Assembly: GCA_030674185.1 (NCBI GenBank) | Contig: JAPXFY010000022.1 | Location: 40,668,085 to 40,732,084 of the forward strand | DNA from: Monoplex corrugatus | Taxonomy: Eukaryota > Mollusca > Gastropoda > Littorinimorpha > Ranellidae | Direction: 5' to 3' | DNA length: 64,000 nt | Shown: positions 10,596 through 20,442 of the stretch, in pieces | Numbering within the stretch: position 1 is the stretch's first letter | How the letters are laid out: the number at the start of each line of letters is the position of its first letter | Program-made: the position numbers and the translations under genes | The notes under the pieces: generated by a model | What the model saw: the letters and a program-made list of their open reading frames with translations, nothing else | The model's database searches: none | Told to the model about the DNA's origin: nothing

Positions 10596-12800
10596 GCTTC
10601 ATCCAGCAACCAGTGAACAGGTGTGAACAGGAACAGCATCCAGCAACCAGTGAACAGGTGTGAACAGGAACAGCAGCCAGCAGCCAGTGCACAGGTTTGA
10701 ATAGGAACAGCATCCAGCAGCCAGTGCACAGGTGTGAACAGGAACAGCATCCGGCAACCAGTGCACAGGTGTCAACAGGAACAGCATCCAGCAACCAGTG
10801 CACTTTAAGGTGTGAACAGGAACAGCATCCAGCAACCAGTGCACAGGTGTCAACAGGAACAGCAACCAGTGCACTTTAAGGCATCAACAGGAACAGCAAC
10901 CAGTGCACGGGTGTCAACAGGAACAGCATCCAGCAACCAGTGCACAGGTGTGAACAGGAACAGCAGCCAGCAATCAGTGCACAGGTGTGAACAGGAACAG
11001 CATCCAGCAACCATTGCACAGGTGTGAACAGGAACAGCAGCCAGCAACCAGTGCACAGGTGTCAACAGGAACAGCAGCCAGCAACCAGTGCACAGGTGTC
11101 AACAGGAACAGCATCCAGCAACCATTGCACAGGTGTGAACAGGAACAGCAACCAGCAAGCAGTGCACAGGTGTCAACAGGAACAGCATCCAGCAACCAGT
11201 GCACAGGTGTGAACAGGAACAGTAGCCAGCAACCAGTGCACAGGTGTGAACAGGAACAGCAGCCAGCAATCAGTGCACAGGTGTGAACAGGAACAGCATC
11301 CAGCAACCATTGCACAGGTGTGAACAGGAACAGCAGCCAGCAACCATTGCACAGGTGTCAACAGGAACAGCAGCCAGCAACCAGTGCACAGGTGTCAACA
11401 GGAACAGCATCCAGCAACCATTGCACAGGTGTCAACAGGAACAGCAGCCAGCAACCAGTGCACAGGTGTCAACAGGAACAGCATCCAGCAACCAGTGCAC
11501 AGGTGTGAACAGGAACAGCATCCAGCAACCAGTGCACAGGTGTCAACAGAACAGCAGCCAGCAACCAGTGCACAGGTGTGAACAGGAACAGCAGGCAGCA
11601 ATCAGTGCACAGGTGTCAACAGGAACAGCATCCAGCAACCATTGCACAGGTGTGAACAGGAACAGCAGCCAGCAACCAGTGCACAGGTGTCAACAGGAAC
11701 AGCAGCCAGCAACCAGTGCACAGGTGTCAACAGGAACAGCATCCAGCAACCATTGCACAGGTGTCAACAGGAACAGCATCCAGCAACCAGTGCACAGGTG
11801 TCAACAGGAACAGCATCCAGCAACCAGTGCACAGGTATCAACAGGAACAGCATCCAGCAACCAGTGCACAGGTGTCAACAGGAACAGCAGCCAGCAACCA
11901 GTGCACAGGTGTGAACAGGAACAGCAGCCAGCAACCAGTGCACAGGTGTCAAAAGGAACAGCAGTCAGCAACCATTGCACAGGTGTGAACAGGAACAGCA
12001 ACCAGCGCACAGGTGTCAACAGGAACAGCAACCAGTGCACAGGCGTCAACAGGAACAGCAACCAGTGCACAGGTGTCAACAGGAACAGCAACCCGTGCAC
12101 AGGTGTCAACAGGAATAGCAGCCAGCAACCAGTGCACAGGTGTCAACAGGAACAGCAACCAGCAACCAGTGCACAGGTGTCAACAGGAACAGCAGGCCAG
12201 CAACCAGTGCACAGGTGTCAACAGGAACAGCAACCAGTGCACAGGTGTGAACAGGAACAGCAGCCAGTGCGCAGGTGTCAACAGGAACAGCAGCCAGCAA
12301 CCAGTGCACAGGTGTCAACAGGAACAGCAGCCAGCAACCAGTGCACAGGTGTCAACAGGAACAGCAGCCAGTGCACAGGTGTCAACAGGAACAGCAGGCA
12401 GCAACCAGTGCACAGGTGTCAACAGGAACAGCAACCAGTGCACAGTGTCAACAGGAACAGCAGCCAGTGCACAGGTGTCAACAGGAACAGCAACCAGTGC
12501 ACAGGTGTCAACAGGAACAGCAACCAGTGTACAGGTGTCAACAGGAACAGCAACCAGTGCACAGGTGTCAACAGGAACAGCAACAATGCACAGGTGTCAA
12601 CAGGAACAGCAACCAGTGCACAGGTGTCAACAGGAACAGCAACCAGTGTACAGGTGTCAACAGGAACAGCATCTAGTGCACAGGTGTCAACAGGAACAGC
12701 AACCAGTGCACAGGTGTCAACAGAAACAGCAACCAGTGCACAGGTGTCAACAGGAACAGCAACCAGTGCACAGGTGTCAACAGGAACAGCAGCCAGCAAC
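10596..12800. repeat. 37/30-bp minisatellite, array 4
   Basis: More than 60 copies of CAACCAGTGCACAGGTGTCA plus ACAGGAACAG, a 30-bp core. Most copies are extended to 37 bp by a heptamer, CATCCAG or CAGCCAG. That heptamer is itself a near-copy of the CAACCAG opening the next unit. The left part (10600-12000) is mostly 37-bp units and the right part (12000-12780) mostly 30-bp units. GTGTGAAC and GTGTCAAC variants alternate. Long open Gln/Asn/Ser-rich frames are by-products of the repeat. Confidence 0.95.
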
Positions 12801-13204
12801 CAGGGAGTACTTTCGGTTTGGTCAAGGGAGCAAATTTCTTGTACGCCGTTTTTGCTCCCAGTAAAAATTGGCACAGCGGTTTTTACTCCGGAGTAAATTC
12901 CGCGGTTGAGTAAATTCCGCTTGTTACACCGGTCTTGCCCATCTATGAAGCGCGCGACGCCAATAAACTTACGCACGCCGCAGATCCTCCATCCCCTTTT
13001 TCATTGACGACTTTGCAAGGTCAAGCCAAGCCCCCAGCTACCAACCGTGTTGTTGTTGTTGTTGCCTAACATAGCTACAGGTCTATCAAGTTATATGGTC
13101 GGGTCGTTGATTGTGTTTGTTTTGGCTGAGGTGGCCGGCTTGATTGCGGCAACAAGCACTGTGTTCAACAGCTACAGACTGTGATAGTTCTTAAAATTAC
13201 AGTA
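12801..13204. other. Spacer with palindromic motifs
   Basis: Contains a perfect 16-bp palindrome, TTTACTCCGGAGTAAA (12882-12897). A GGGAGCAAA/TTTGCTCCC pair lies around 12825-12859, and GAGTAAATTCCGC is directly repeated at 12891-12903 and 12909-12921. The cluster may be the end of an unrecognised DNA transposon. No gene was recognised. Confidence 0.5.
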
Positions 13205-13500
13205 CAATTGGAGTTATTTCAAGAGGGATTGGCCACGCTCGGACAGCTCCATGTGCGCTCCACCCAAATCCGCAAGCAATTTTCTGACAGATTTCCTGAG
13301 CCTGCACAATACCCTATGCGCTGGCAAGGTCTTGAAACGGACAAAGGGGAGAAGGGACCTATTAACATTAAGCTGACACCACCAGAATGATCGAAACATT
13401 GAGATGGGCAGCGAACAGACCAGTTTTTAAATTAATGTCGCTGGTTGGGATTGAACTCAAGATATCAAATCTTGAGTCCATTGTGGGCCCGTGAGCGTAG
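13205..13500 (-). mobile_element. SINE-2 copy 1 (tRNA-Leu-like SINE)
   Basis: Diverged copy of a family also seen at 14705-15163, 36113-36365 and 40130-40350. Shared markers are CCACCCAAATC, CTGGCAAGGTCTTGAAA, AACATTAAGCTGACACCACC and TTGAACTCAAG. Read on the minus strand, the right end resembles a tRNA with a GACTCAAGATCTGA anticodon arm (compare tRNA-Leu CAA) and a B-box-like GAGTTCAATTCC. The short forward ORF across it is not a gene. Confidence 0.6.
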
Positions 13501-13573
13501 TTCTTACCTACTTGAGAACTTTAAGTAAACAGTGTGATAACACTGAGCTCTTCAGACTACATCAGCAGGTTGT

Positions 13574-13994
13574 TTAACCCTTAGATTCCCGCACGCTATC
13601 AGCTGACTGCAAAAACAACCTTTGGACTCACTCCATCCTGGTGGATAGTGTGAGGGAGTCAAAAGGTTAATTGAGTCTTTGCTTTGCTATCATTGACAAT
13701 GCAGTATGCTGGTAGACAGAGTGCGAGAGTCCAAGGGTTAACCCTTTGACTCCCGCACCCTATCCACCAGCATCCTGTATTGTCAACCATGCTAGCAAAG
13801 CAAATCCTTTGACTTCCTCACCCTGTCCATCAGCTTCCTGCAAGAAACTGGTGAATAGGGTGAGGGAGTCAAAGAGTTAAGTTTTTGCAGTTAATGGATA
13901 GGGTGCGGGAGTCAAAGGGTTAAGTTTTTGATTTGCTATCTATACTTGACAATGCAGGATGCTGGTAGATAGAGTGCGGGAGTCAAAGGGTTAA
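13574..13994. mobile_element. PAL cluster (TTAA-flanked palindromic elements)
   Basis: At least two PAL copies arranged end to end. PAL begins TTAACCCTTTGACTCCCGCA and ends with the reverse complement, GTCAAAGGGTTAA. Internal landmarks are CACCCTATCCACCAGC, GCATCCTGCATTGTCAACC and GCTAGCAAAGC, with mirror images on the other arm. The two copies meet at GGGTTAACCC (13735-13744) and share one TTAA, as expected if one inserted at the TTAA flanking the other. TTAA duplication and CCC...GGG termini are typical of piggyBac-like elements. No transposase is present, so these are non-autonomous. Confidence 0.7.
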
Positions 13995-13995
13995 G

Positions 13996-14550
13996 TTTTT
14001 GCCTTCTCCTGTTGGGTTGCCGGGAGCTCTTTCGGTATAAATAGTATCCCCACCTTCTGGAAATTCTGCGCTAGAAATTTCCTCTTTTCTGTCACTCTCT
14101 TTGTTTCTGCCTTGTTGCCTTGCTTTCTGTCATTTCTACTTATTTTCTGCCTTAATGGTCCATTCACCTGTATTTTTTCGATAAAGTCTTACGTACTGTT
14201 TCTTGGATTGATAATTGGGCACATGTATTGAGTGCATTTTTGGCTCTAAGGAGGTGAAATATGCGAAAGCAATTTTAGGTAATTTATGCCTGTTTTTATA
14301 TATGTTTTGGTATCCTTATGTATGCTTATATTTGTATTCAGGTGTGCTTTTTAAATCTCCCTGTGCGATAAATCGGACGGAATGGTCCTACGCTGGGGGC
14401 ATGTCCTTAGATTATGTGCGCGAATGCATTGATATATGTACTTAAGTTTTCTTTTTTTTTTATTTTCCTGTTGAAGTTTTGTGTGTTTTGAAGCGGTTAT
14501 AGCCCTGATATGGCTCTGCGCAGTCGGCTGGGCTTTAAACAACAATAAAA
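13996..14550 (+). mobile_element. DR550 copy 1, near full length
   Basis: Most complete copy of a ~550-bp dispersed family. It opens with CTCCTGTTGGGTTGCCGGGA and then GTATAAATAGTATCCCCACC. In the middle it has TTCACCTGTAT, ATAAAGTCTTACGTACTG and GTGCATTTTTGGCTCTAAGG. It ends with CCTGATATGGCTCTGCGCAG and CTTTAAACAACAATAAAA. TATAAATAG near the start and an A-rich end suggest a transcribed retroelement such as a SINE, a LINE 3' end or a solo LTR. I could not decide which, and no protein was recognised. Confidence 0.65.
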
Positions 14551-14558
14551 GAAAAAAG

Positions 14559-14628
14559 TTTTAGCTTTGCTGTCTATCATTGACAATGCAGGATGCTGGT
14601 AGACAGAGTGTGGGAGTCAAAGGGTTAA
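14559..14628. mobile_element. PAL right-arm fragment
   Basis: Contains GACAATGCAGGATGCTGGTA and ends GGGAGTCAAAGGGTTAA, which is the right arm of PAL. The left arm is missing. Confidence 0.7.
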
Positions 14629-14704
14629 AGTGCACCACAGAATGTGCCTGTGTATTGTGCTTTGTGATTTCAGGTTTGTGGTTTGTACTTAGTGCTATAG
14701 TAGC

Positions 14705-15163
14705 CCACGTAACTCTACCGGCAATTATCTGGTAGACTCCCTGAGTCTACGCAAAACTGACCCTGTGTGCTGGTAAGGTCTTGCTTGAAATGGAGAGGGA
14801 AGGGGGGTGAGAGACCAACGAAACATTAAGCTGGTACCACCAGAACAATGGAAACTTACGGAACGGATAGCAAACGGGCCGGATTTTAACCCTTTGACTT
14901 CCACACAGAGGTCCATCAGCATCCTGCATTGCCACCCAAGCTAGCAAAGAAAAAATTTGATCGTTTAACTTTTCACCCTATCCACCACCTTCCCACAGGA
15001 ATCTGGTGGATAGGGTGGAGTCAAAGGGTTACACTTTTGCAGTTAGTAGATAGAGTGCGGGAGTCAAAGGGTTAATGTTGAGGGTTAGGATTGAACTTGA
15101 GACTATATCAGATCTTGAGTCTATGGCTCTATCAAAAGATCCAACCAGCCCGTGTGTTTAATT
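14705..15163 (-). mobile_element. SINE-2 copy 2, split by a PAL insertion
   Basis: SINE-2 sequence at 14705-14885 (GCTGGTAAGGTCTTGC, AACATTAAGCTGGTACCACC) resumes at 15076-15163 (GGATTGAACTTGAGAC, CTTGAGTCTATGGCTCTATC). A PAL element separates the halves. Copy 1 at about 13425-13450 is the uninterrupted counterpart. Confidence 0.65.
14886..15075. mobile_element. PAL copy inserted in SINE-2
   Basis: A 190-bp palindrome bounded by TTAA at 14886-14889 and 15072-15075. Left arm: TTAACCCTTTGACTTCCACA and GCATCCTGCATTGCC. Right arm: GTAGATAGAGTGCGGGAGTC then AAAGGGTTAA. The centre holds an inner palindrome, TCCACCACCTTCC/GGTGGATAGGGTGGAGTCAA. Confidence 0.75.
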
Positions 15164-15237
15164 GTGTACCTGATGCTCTTGTACTGTGTATGTGTAATAT
15201 TATGTATTGTGCACTCTGCGTCTGTAAAATCATGACG

Positions 15238-16255
15238 TAGGCCTTCTCCTGTGGGGATGCCGGGAGCTCTTTCAGTGTAAATAGTGTCCCCACCTGGAAA
15301 TTCTGTAATAAAACTTTCCTCTGTTCTGTCACTCTTTGTTCTTGCCTTGTTTATTTGCTTTCTGTCATCTCTTTTCATTTTCTGCCCTGCTGGTCCATTC
15401 ACCTGTATGTGTTCTATAAAGCCTTACATACTTTCTGTTAGGATTGATAACTGGGTATAAGTACTGACTGCACGTTTGGCTCAAAGGAAATGTGCTGTGC
15501 AGGAGCAATTTGAGATATGAGATAATGTCGGCCATTTTTTAATGTATGCTTTAGTGTCCTTAGTTATGTTCATATCCGTATTCAGGTTTCTTTTTTGAAA
15601 TCTCTGGTGACAAATTGGATGGTATAGTCAACGCCGGGGTCATATCCTTGGATTATGTGCACCCATGCATTGATGGAGTTCTTGAGTGTTATAGAGAACC
15701 GATACTGTTGTGCAACTGTGAGGTGTGGACAGTCAACACGCAAAGTCAGTAGGCCTACAAGACTGCGGCAACTGAGATGTGGTTTCTAAGAAGAATGTTG
15801 AGAATTCCATGGATGGCAAAGAAAACAAACGATGAAGTCTTGAAGGAGGCAGACCCAAGAAGAATGTTAATAAAGAAGATTTGAAAAAGACAACATTTGT
15901 AGGAGTTTTTTTTTAAGGAAAAGGGAATTAGAGCTCCTGGTCACAACAGGAAAGCTGTAGGGAAAGAGAACACCAGGTAGACTCCGGGAGAAAATATTGG
16001 ACGGACTAGCAGGATGGCTGAGGACAGAGAGGGTGGGAGATGTACTTGCAGCAACAAGATTCGTACGGAGGGCCATGATCACCAACGCCACGCGGCAGGG
16101 CACACGATCATGACGATCATGATCATGATGATGCATTGATACGTGTACTTGATTTTCTTTCCAGGTTTGTTTTCAGTCAGATGTTGTGTACATTTTGAAA
16201 TGGTTACAGCCCTGATATGGTTCTGTGCAGTCAGCTGGACTTTAAACAATAAGAA
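15238..16255 (+). mobile_element. DR550 copy 2, split by an RTE fragment
   Basis: DR550 at 15238-15674 (GGATGCCGGGAGCTCTTTCA, then GTGTAAATAGTGTCCCCACC) continues at 16131-16255 (TGCATTGATACGTGTACTTG, CCCTGATATGGTTCTGTGCA, CTTTAAACAATAA). A 456-bp RTE 3' fragment separates the parts with a duplicated ATGCATTGAT. Confidence 0.7.
15675..16130 (+). mobile_element. RTE-b LINE 3' fragment with 10-bp target duplication
   Basis: Severely 5'-truncated LINE encoding the post-RT tail of an RTE-type polymerase. Translated in pieces it gives motifs like EMWFLRRMLRIPW and KLEGKRAPGRP, matching the copy at 42926-43491. It ends in (ATG/ATC)n before the target duplication ATGCATTGAT (15665-15674 and 16131-16140). 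Several frameshifts are present, so it is dead. DR550 copies 1 and 3 give the uninterrupted site. Confidence 0.75.
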
Positions 16256-16990
16256 ATAAAGGGAATAATTGTAGGTCTAGCCCTAAAATCCCCGGTGAGT
16301 CTGAAATAGTTTGGAGAACACTGCTAAAGCACAAGATTCAGGTTGCAGTCTGTTTCTCAAAATTAATAACGTTTCCGATTTCGGAATGAATTCCGTCTGT
16401 GTTACACTTGCATTTATAACATCTAGAGTGACAAACAGGACACAAGAAACAGTTCTCTCATCTCGTTCAGTCTATCACCCCAGACGGTACAAAACGAACA
16501 TAAACACAAAAGTCGAAGAACTAACAGTTAGGCAAAGACAACGATTTAATTAATGATAACTCAAAGGATAAATAATATAATAATAATAATAATAATACAA
16601 ATCAATGGTGAAAAAGTACACAAGTAATGGCTACAAACCGCAGAGCAACAAGTCACTGAACGTATGTCACCACCACAAGCGCTGTGCCACACACTGTAAT
16701 GTCAGTATCAATCACTTCTGGTTTCATAGTAGAAGTTCGACGTCTCAAGCTCGCACCGCGGCTAGCACAGTCTCGGGCTTACGGTAATCCTCGTGGCAGT
16801 CGCGCTCAAGGCTCCGCACCCGGCGGGCCTAGGCACCAGTCCTCTGGGCCTCAACGTGTAAATCCTCGTGGGCAGTTCGTCGTCTCAAGGCTCCGCACCC
16901 GGCAGGCCTAGCTCAACGTGACTCCCGGCATCTGTTGCGTTTCGTGCTCCCAAATGTTACAAAAAAGCCCAGCAAATTATAAACATTGTT
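16256..16990. other. Spacer with a two-copy GC-rich repeat
   Basis: Mostly unique sequence with an (ATA)n tract at 16565-16600. A GC-rich block containing TAATCCTCGTGG and CAAGGCTCCGCACCCGGCGG occurs twice, about 16784-16840 and 16860-16915. No coding gene was recognised. Confidence 0.45.
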
Positions 16991-17340
16991 CTGCGGACAC
17001 TACCCTGTCCGACGTCCCAGATGCCACTGACATGTAGGAAGCCAAGAAGACCCACGACGCTCTGCTGAGTCAGTCAGTGAGTGAGTGCAAGAGAAAGCTG
17101 TGCACGGCCCGGCCGCAGCAAATCGTGGACCACGTGGATCACGTGCGCTTGAACTAGGTAGACCAAAGCAACGACTTCCTTTACCCAAAACACGCCACAG
17201 CTGCAAAAAACAAACAAAACAAAACAAAAACGCCCTCCAGAAGTCCAGATCCAAAAAGATGTGCGGTACCTCCGTCACAGTCTGGATTGATATCGCTGAT
17301 GCCACGTAATGGATAAAATTCAAAATGGTCATGACACAAC
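16991..17340. other. Spacer with E-box pair
   Basis: Contains GACCACGTGGATCACGTGCG near 17128-17150, two CACGTG E-boxes 11 bp apart, in otherwise unrecognised sequence. Function is unknown and the pair may be chance. Confidence 0.35.
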
Positions 17341-17577
17341 TAATTGATTGATTTGGGTCAGTTTTTTTACGTCAACACCCACCTCAGGTGATATGGTCGA
17401 CGGGGATAACCATCCCAGGGAAGTGGGTGAAGGTGGACTTACCTAATCCTATACTGACACCACCAGAACAACAAAGATGTTAACATAGCCAGTTTTAATG
17501 TAGCGCACCCGGGATTCGAACCCACAACCATTAGAATATGAATCCGACGCTCAACCAAGTGAGCTACTAAGGCCCAC
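17341..17577 (-). mobile_element. SINE-1 copy (tRNA-derived), minus strand
   Basis: On the minus strand the head reads GGGCCTTAGTAGCTCACTTG, containing an A-box-like TAGCTCANTTGG. The B box is GTGGGTTCGAATCCCGGG. The body includes TTAAAACTGGC and CATCCCAGGGAAGTGGG in the opposite orientation. The tail is CACCTGAGGTGGGTGTTGAC then ACCCAAATCAATCAATT. Head, body and short-repeat tail define a tRNA-derived SINE transcribed by RNA polymerase III. It is not a functional tRNA. Confidence 0.8.
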
Positions 17578-17582
17578 AATTC

Positions 17583-17806
17583 ATGGCACAAACACTGAGC
17601 CCACACGCGCGCGCGCGCGCACACCACACACCAACACACACACACACACACATTATATATATATATATATACACACACATACAGACATACATACACACAC
17701 ATACAGACATACATACATATACACTCATACAGACACATACACATACAAACACACACATACACATACATACACACACATACGTTCACAGATACATACACAC
17801 ACATAC

Positions 17807-17838
<32 letters not shown>

Positions 17839-18022
17839 TATATATGTTTATATATATGTATATCATACACACACATACACACACAGTCACACACACACAC
17901 ACGCAACACACACAAAACACACACACATTTGTTTCTCTTTCTCTCCATCTGTCTCTTTCTCTCACACATTCACTCTCTCTTTCCCTCCCTCAATCCTGAG
18001 CGCGGGTGCGGACGCAAACACA

Positions 18023-18115
<93 letters not shown>

Positions 18116-18266
18116 CACACACACACACACACACACAACACAAACACACACATCCCCCGTGTCTCTCTCTTTCCATCTATGTGTCTCTCTGTCTCTGTCT
18201 GTCTCTTTCTCTGTCTGGAGAGATTTTCAAGTAAGTATTGAACACAAAACATACGCGTATGCGCCT

Positions 18267-18365
<99 letters not shown>

Positions 18366-18375
18366 CTCTCACAAC
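17583..18375. repeat. Large (AC)n and (AT)n microsatellite complex
   Basis: Long uninterrupted (AC)n tracts at about 18022-18113 and 18270-18362, with (TA)n at 17650-17670 and 17808-17860 and CT-rich separators. Open frames of His/Thr or Cys/Val here are simple-repeat artefacts. Confidence 0.95.
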
Positions 18376-18555
18376 AAAGACGCACATACTGACACATCTC
18401 CCTACCCTTCCTCTTTCTCTCTCTCTTTCTCGCGCGGGCACGCGCGCCCGATCTGTCTCTATTGGTCTGTTTGTCTGTCTGTCTGTCTCTCTCTCTCCTC
18501 TCCTCTACCTCTTTCTCTGTCTCTCTCTCTGTCTCTGTCTGTCACTCTCTCTCTC
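18376..18555. repeat. CT-rich low-complexity tract
   Basis: TCTCTCTC/GTCTGTCT repeats with a GC-rich patch, CGCGCGGGCACGCGCGCCCG, at about 18431-18450. Confidence 0.85.
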
Positions 18556-18795
18556 TCTTTGCGTGGGTGCGTGCGTATGCATGGGTGCGTGATTGTGCGC
18601 GTGCATGCGTATCACGCATGCGTATGCGTGCCTGTGTGCCTGTCCGTGTATGCGTGCGTGTACGTGGGTGCGTGCACGTACCTGTGTACGCCTGCGCGCG
18701 CGCGTACGTGTGTTTGTTTGTGTGTGCGTACATGTGCGTACGTGCGCATGCATGCTGTGCGTGCGTGCATGCGAGTGTGCGTGTGTGTGTTTTGA
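18556..18795. repeat. Alternating purine-pyrimidine tract
   Basis: About 240 bp of irregular GTGCGTGC/GCATGCGT sequence, almost strictly alternating purine and pyrimidine, for example GCGTGCATGCGAGTGTGCGT. This composition favours left-handed Z-DNA. The Cys/Val/Arg-rich open frames here are artefacts. Confidence 0.7.
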
Positions 18796-19324
18796 GAACA
18801 AAACCGATTCTGCCGTAACGATTTTAAGGGAGATAAGCATAGATGATGAAGAAAGTGTACAGTTATTGTTTCCCTTATATTGATCTAGTCGCAGACGTTG
18901 CATATTTCTTTGTGTGTGTGCGTGTTTTTCTTTTTTTGTTTTGTTTTTCTGTTGTTGTTTTTTGTTTTTGTTTTATAGTTTGTCTGTCTGTCTGTCTGTG
19001 TACGGGCGCATTTTTGTGCTTATTTGAAGATCTTGAGAAACAGAGAGGCAGATAGACAGACAATAAAACACAGACAGAGACACAGAGTGATTTGTGTGTG
19101 TACGCGCCCGCGCCCGCGCCCGCGCCCGCCTGCGTCCCGCGCGCGTACACACCCGATTAAACGTTATAGCGGTTGTACTCGGATGCCTGCGGTTCTTATC
19201 GCCATCCAACCCTATGCAATCACAATACAATACCGTCCTGAACTTGACTGTGTGTGTGTCTCATGTTAAGTGTTAACCACACAATAGGCCCTACTGCTTC
19301 CCTACGTGTTTCAGACATCCCCCC
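18796..19324. other. Spacer with G-quadruplex motif
   Basis: Mixed T-rich and (GTCT)n sequence, no gene seen. At 19107-19127 the minus strand has four GGG tracts separated by CGC, a textbook G-quadruplex motif. A poly-C run is at about 19319-19331. Confidence 0.6.
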
Positions 19325-19930
19325 CCCCCCCACCCCGTGGGGATGCTGGAGGCTCTATCAGTATAAATAGTATCCCCACCTTTTGGAAATTCTGTGCCAG
19401 AAAGTTCCTCTTTTCTGTCACTTTCTTCGTTTCTTTCATCGTCTTTTGCTTTCTGTCATTTCTTCTTATCATTTTCTGCCTGGCTGGTCTATTCACCCTG
19501 TATGTGTTCGATAAAGTCTGACCTACTTACCCTTTGGACTGATCATTGGGTACATGTTTTGAGTGCATTTTTGGCTCTAGGGAAATGTGATATCATCATC
19601 ATTATCAGGTGCCTTGCCACATGGCGTTGACAATCATGGCCTTCCATCTGTTTCCATCACTTGTAGCCTCAAGCACCTCTTCCACCCTCTTTGTCTTCAG
19701 CCACTCTGCAAGTCCGTCCAGTATCTTCTCCCTGGGTCTACCTGGGAAGTGATATGCGGAAGCAATTTAAGGCAATTTAGGCCCGTTTTTTCTATGTTGT
19801 AGCGTCTTTAATTATGTTTAAATTTAGATTCAGGTGTTTTTTTTTTTAATCCCTTGTGTGATAAATTGAATGGAGTAGTCAAGCCACGGACATCTCGTTT
19901 AAGTACGTGCGCGAATGCATTGATACGTGT
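19325..19930 (+). mobile_element. DR550 copy 3, split by an RTE fragment
   Basis: Begins CCCACCCCGTGGGGATGCTG-like, then GTATAAATAGTATCCCCACC and TTCGATAAAGTCTGACC. After the insertion it resumes with GCGGAAGCAATTTAAGGC and GTGCGCGAATGCATTGATAC. Its 3' end is lost in a CT microsatellite at 19930. Confidence 0.7.
19594..19748 (-). mobile_element. RTE-b 3' fragment, minus strand, 155 bp
   Basis: Holds only the last part of the LINE. On the minus strand it contains GGCCATGATTGTCAACGCCA and ends in a short (ATG)n tail, seen here as ATCATCATCATTATC at the left. GTGATAT flanks both sides (19587-19593 and 19749-19755), read as a target duplication inside DR550. Confidence 0.75.
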
Positions 19931-19983
19931 ACTTCTCTCTCTCTCTGTCTCTCTCTGTGTGTGTCTCTCTCTCTCTCTGTCTG

Positions 19984-20015
<32 letters not shown>

Positions 20016-20105
20016 TCACACTCACACACACACACACACATCTCACACACACAGTTTCTTTCTCTTAGTTTCTATCTCTCTCACACACACACACATACAC
20101 ACACG

Positions 20106-20174
<69 letters not shown>

Positions 20175-20205
20175 CACGCACACACACACACACACAGAGT
20201 GAATA
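19931..20205. repeat. (CT)n/(AC)n microsatellites
   Basis: CT-rich tract, then a long (AC)n run at about 20108-20172, ending before GTGAATATACG. Confidence 0.95.
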
Positions 20206-20402
20206 TACGTTAAATCAAAGAACAAACGAACGAACACAAACACACACACACGTATAGGTACAGTACCAGTACACAGACACAATGAACTTTGGACAACTCT
20301 TGTTGGATCACACATGTTATTATTCATTGATCTACATAATTATAACAATGTTCACAATCTCTGGTGACTTTCACACACGCACACACACACACACACACAC
20401 AC

Positions 20403-20442
<40 letters not shown>

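Noticed and set aside
11283..12896. 537-codon Gln/Asn/Ser-rich frame as a secreted or silk-like protein
   Set aside because: It is a translation of the 37/30-bp minisatellite, and equally long frames exist in other phases. Mixed 37- and 30-bp units shift the frame freely.
13996..14550. DR550 as a confirmed solo LTR
   Set aside because: TATAAATAG and an ATAAAG motif are suggestive, but I could not see TG...CA ends or a short target duplication around any copy.
15121..15402. Minus-strand frame conserved between DR550 copies (also 19311-19496 and 63688-63870) as a gene
   Set aside because: Similarity follows from DNA-level conservation of the repeat. Copies have frameshifts, and the plus-strand landmarks (TATA-like start, A-rich end) fit the other orientation.
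17341..17577. Functional tRNA gene on the minus strand
   Set aside because: The tRNA-like head continues into a conserved body and an ATCA-type tail and recurs at 46400, 46961 and 62133, so it is a SINE.
17967..18441. Val/Cys-rich and Thr/His-rich frames
   Set aside because: Direct translations of (AC)n/(GT)n microsatellites.
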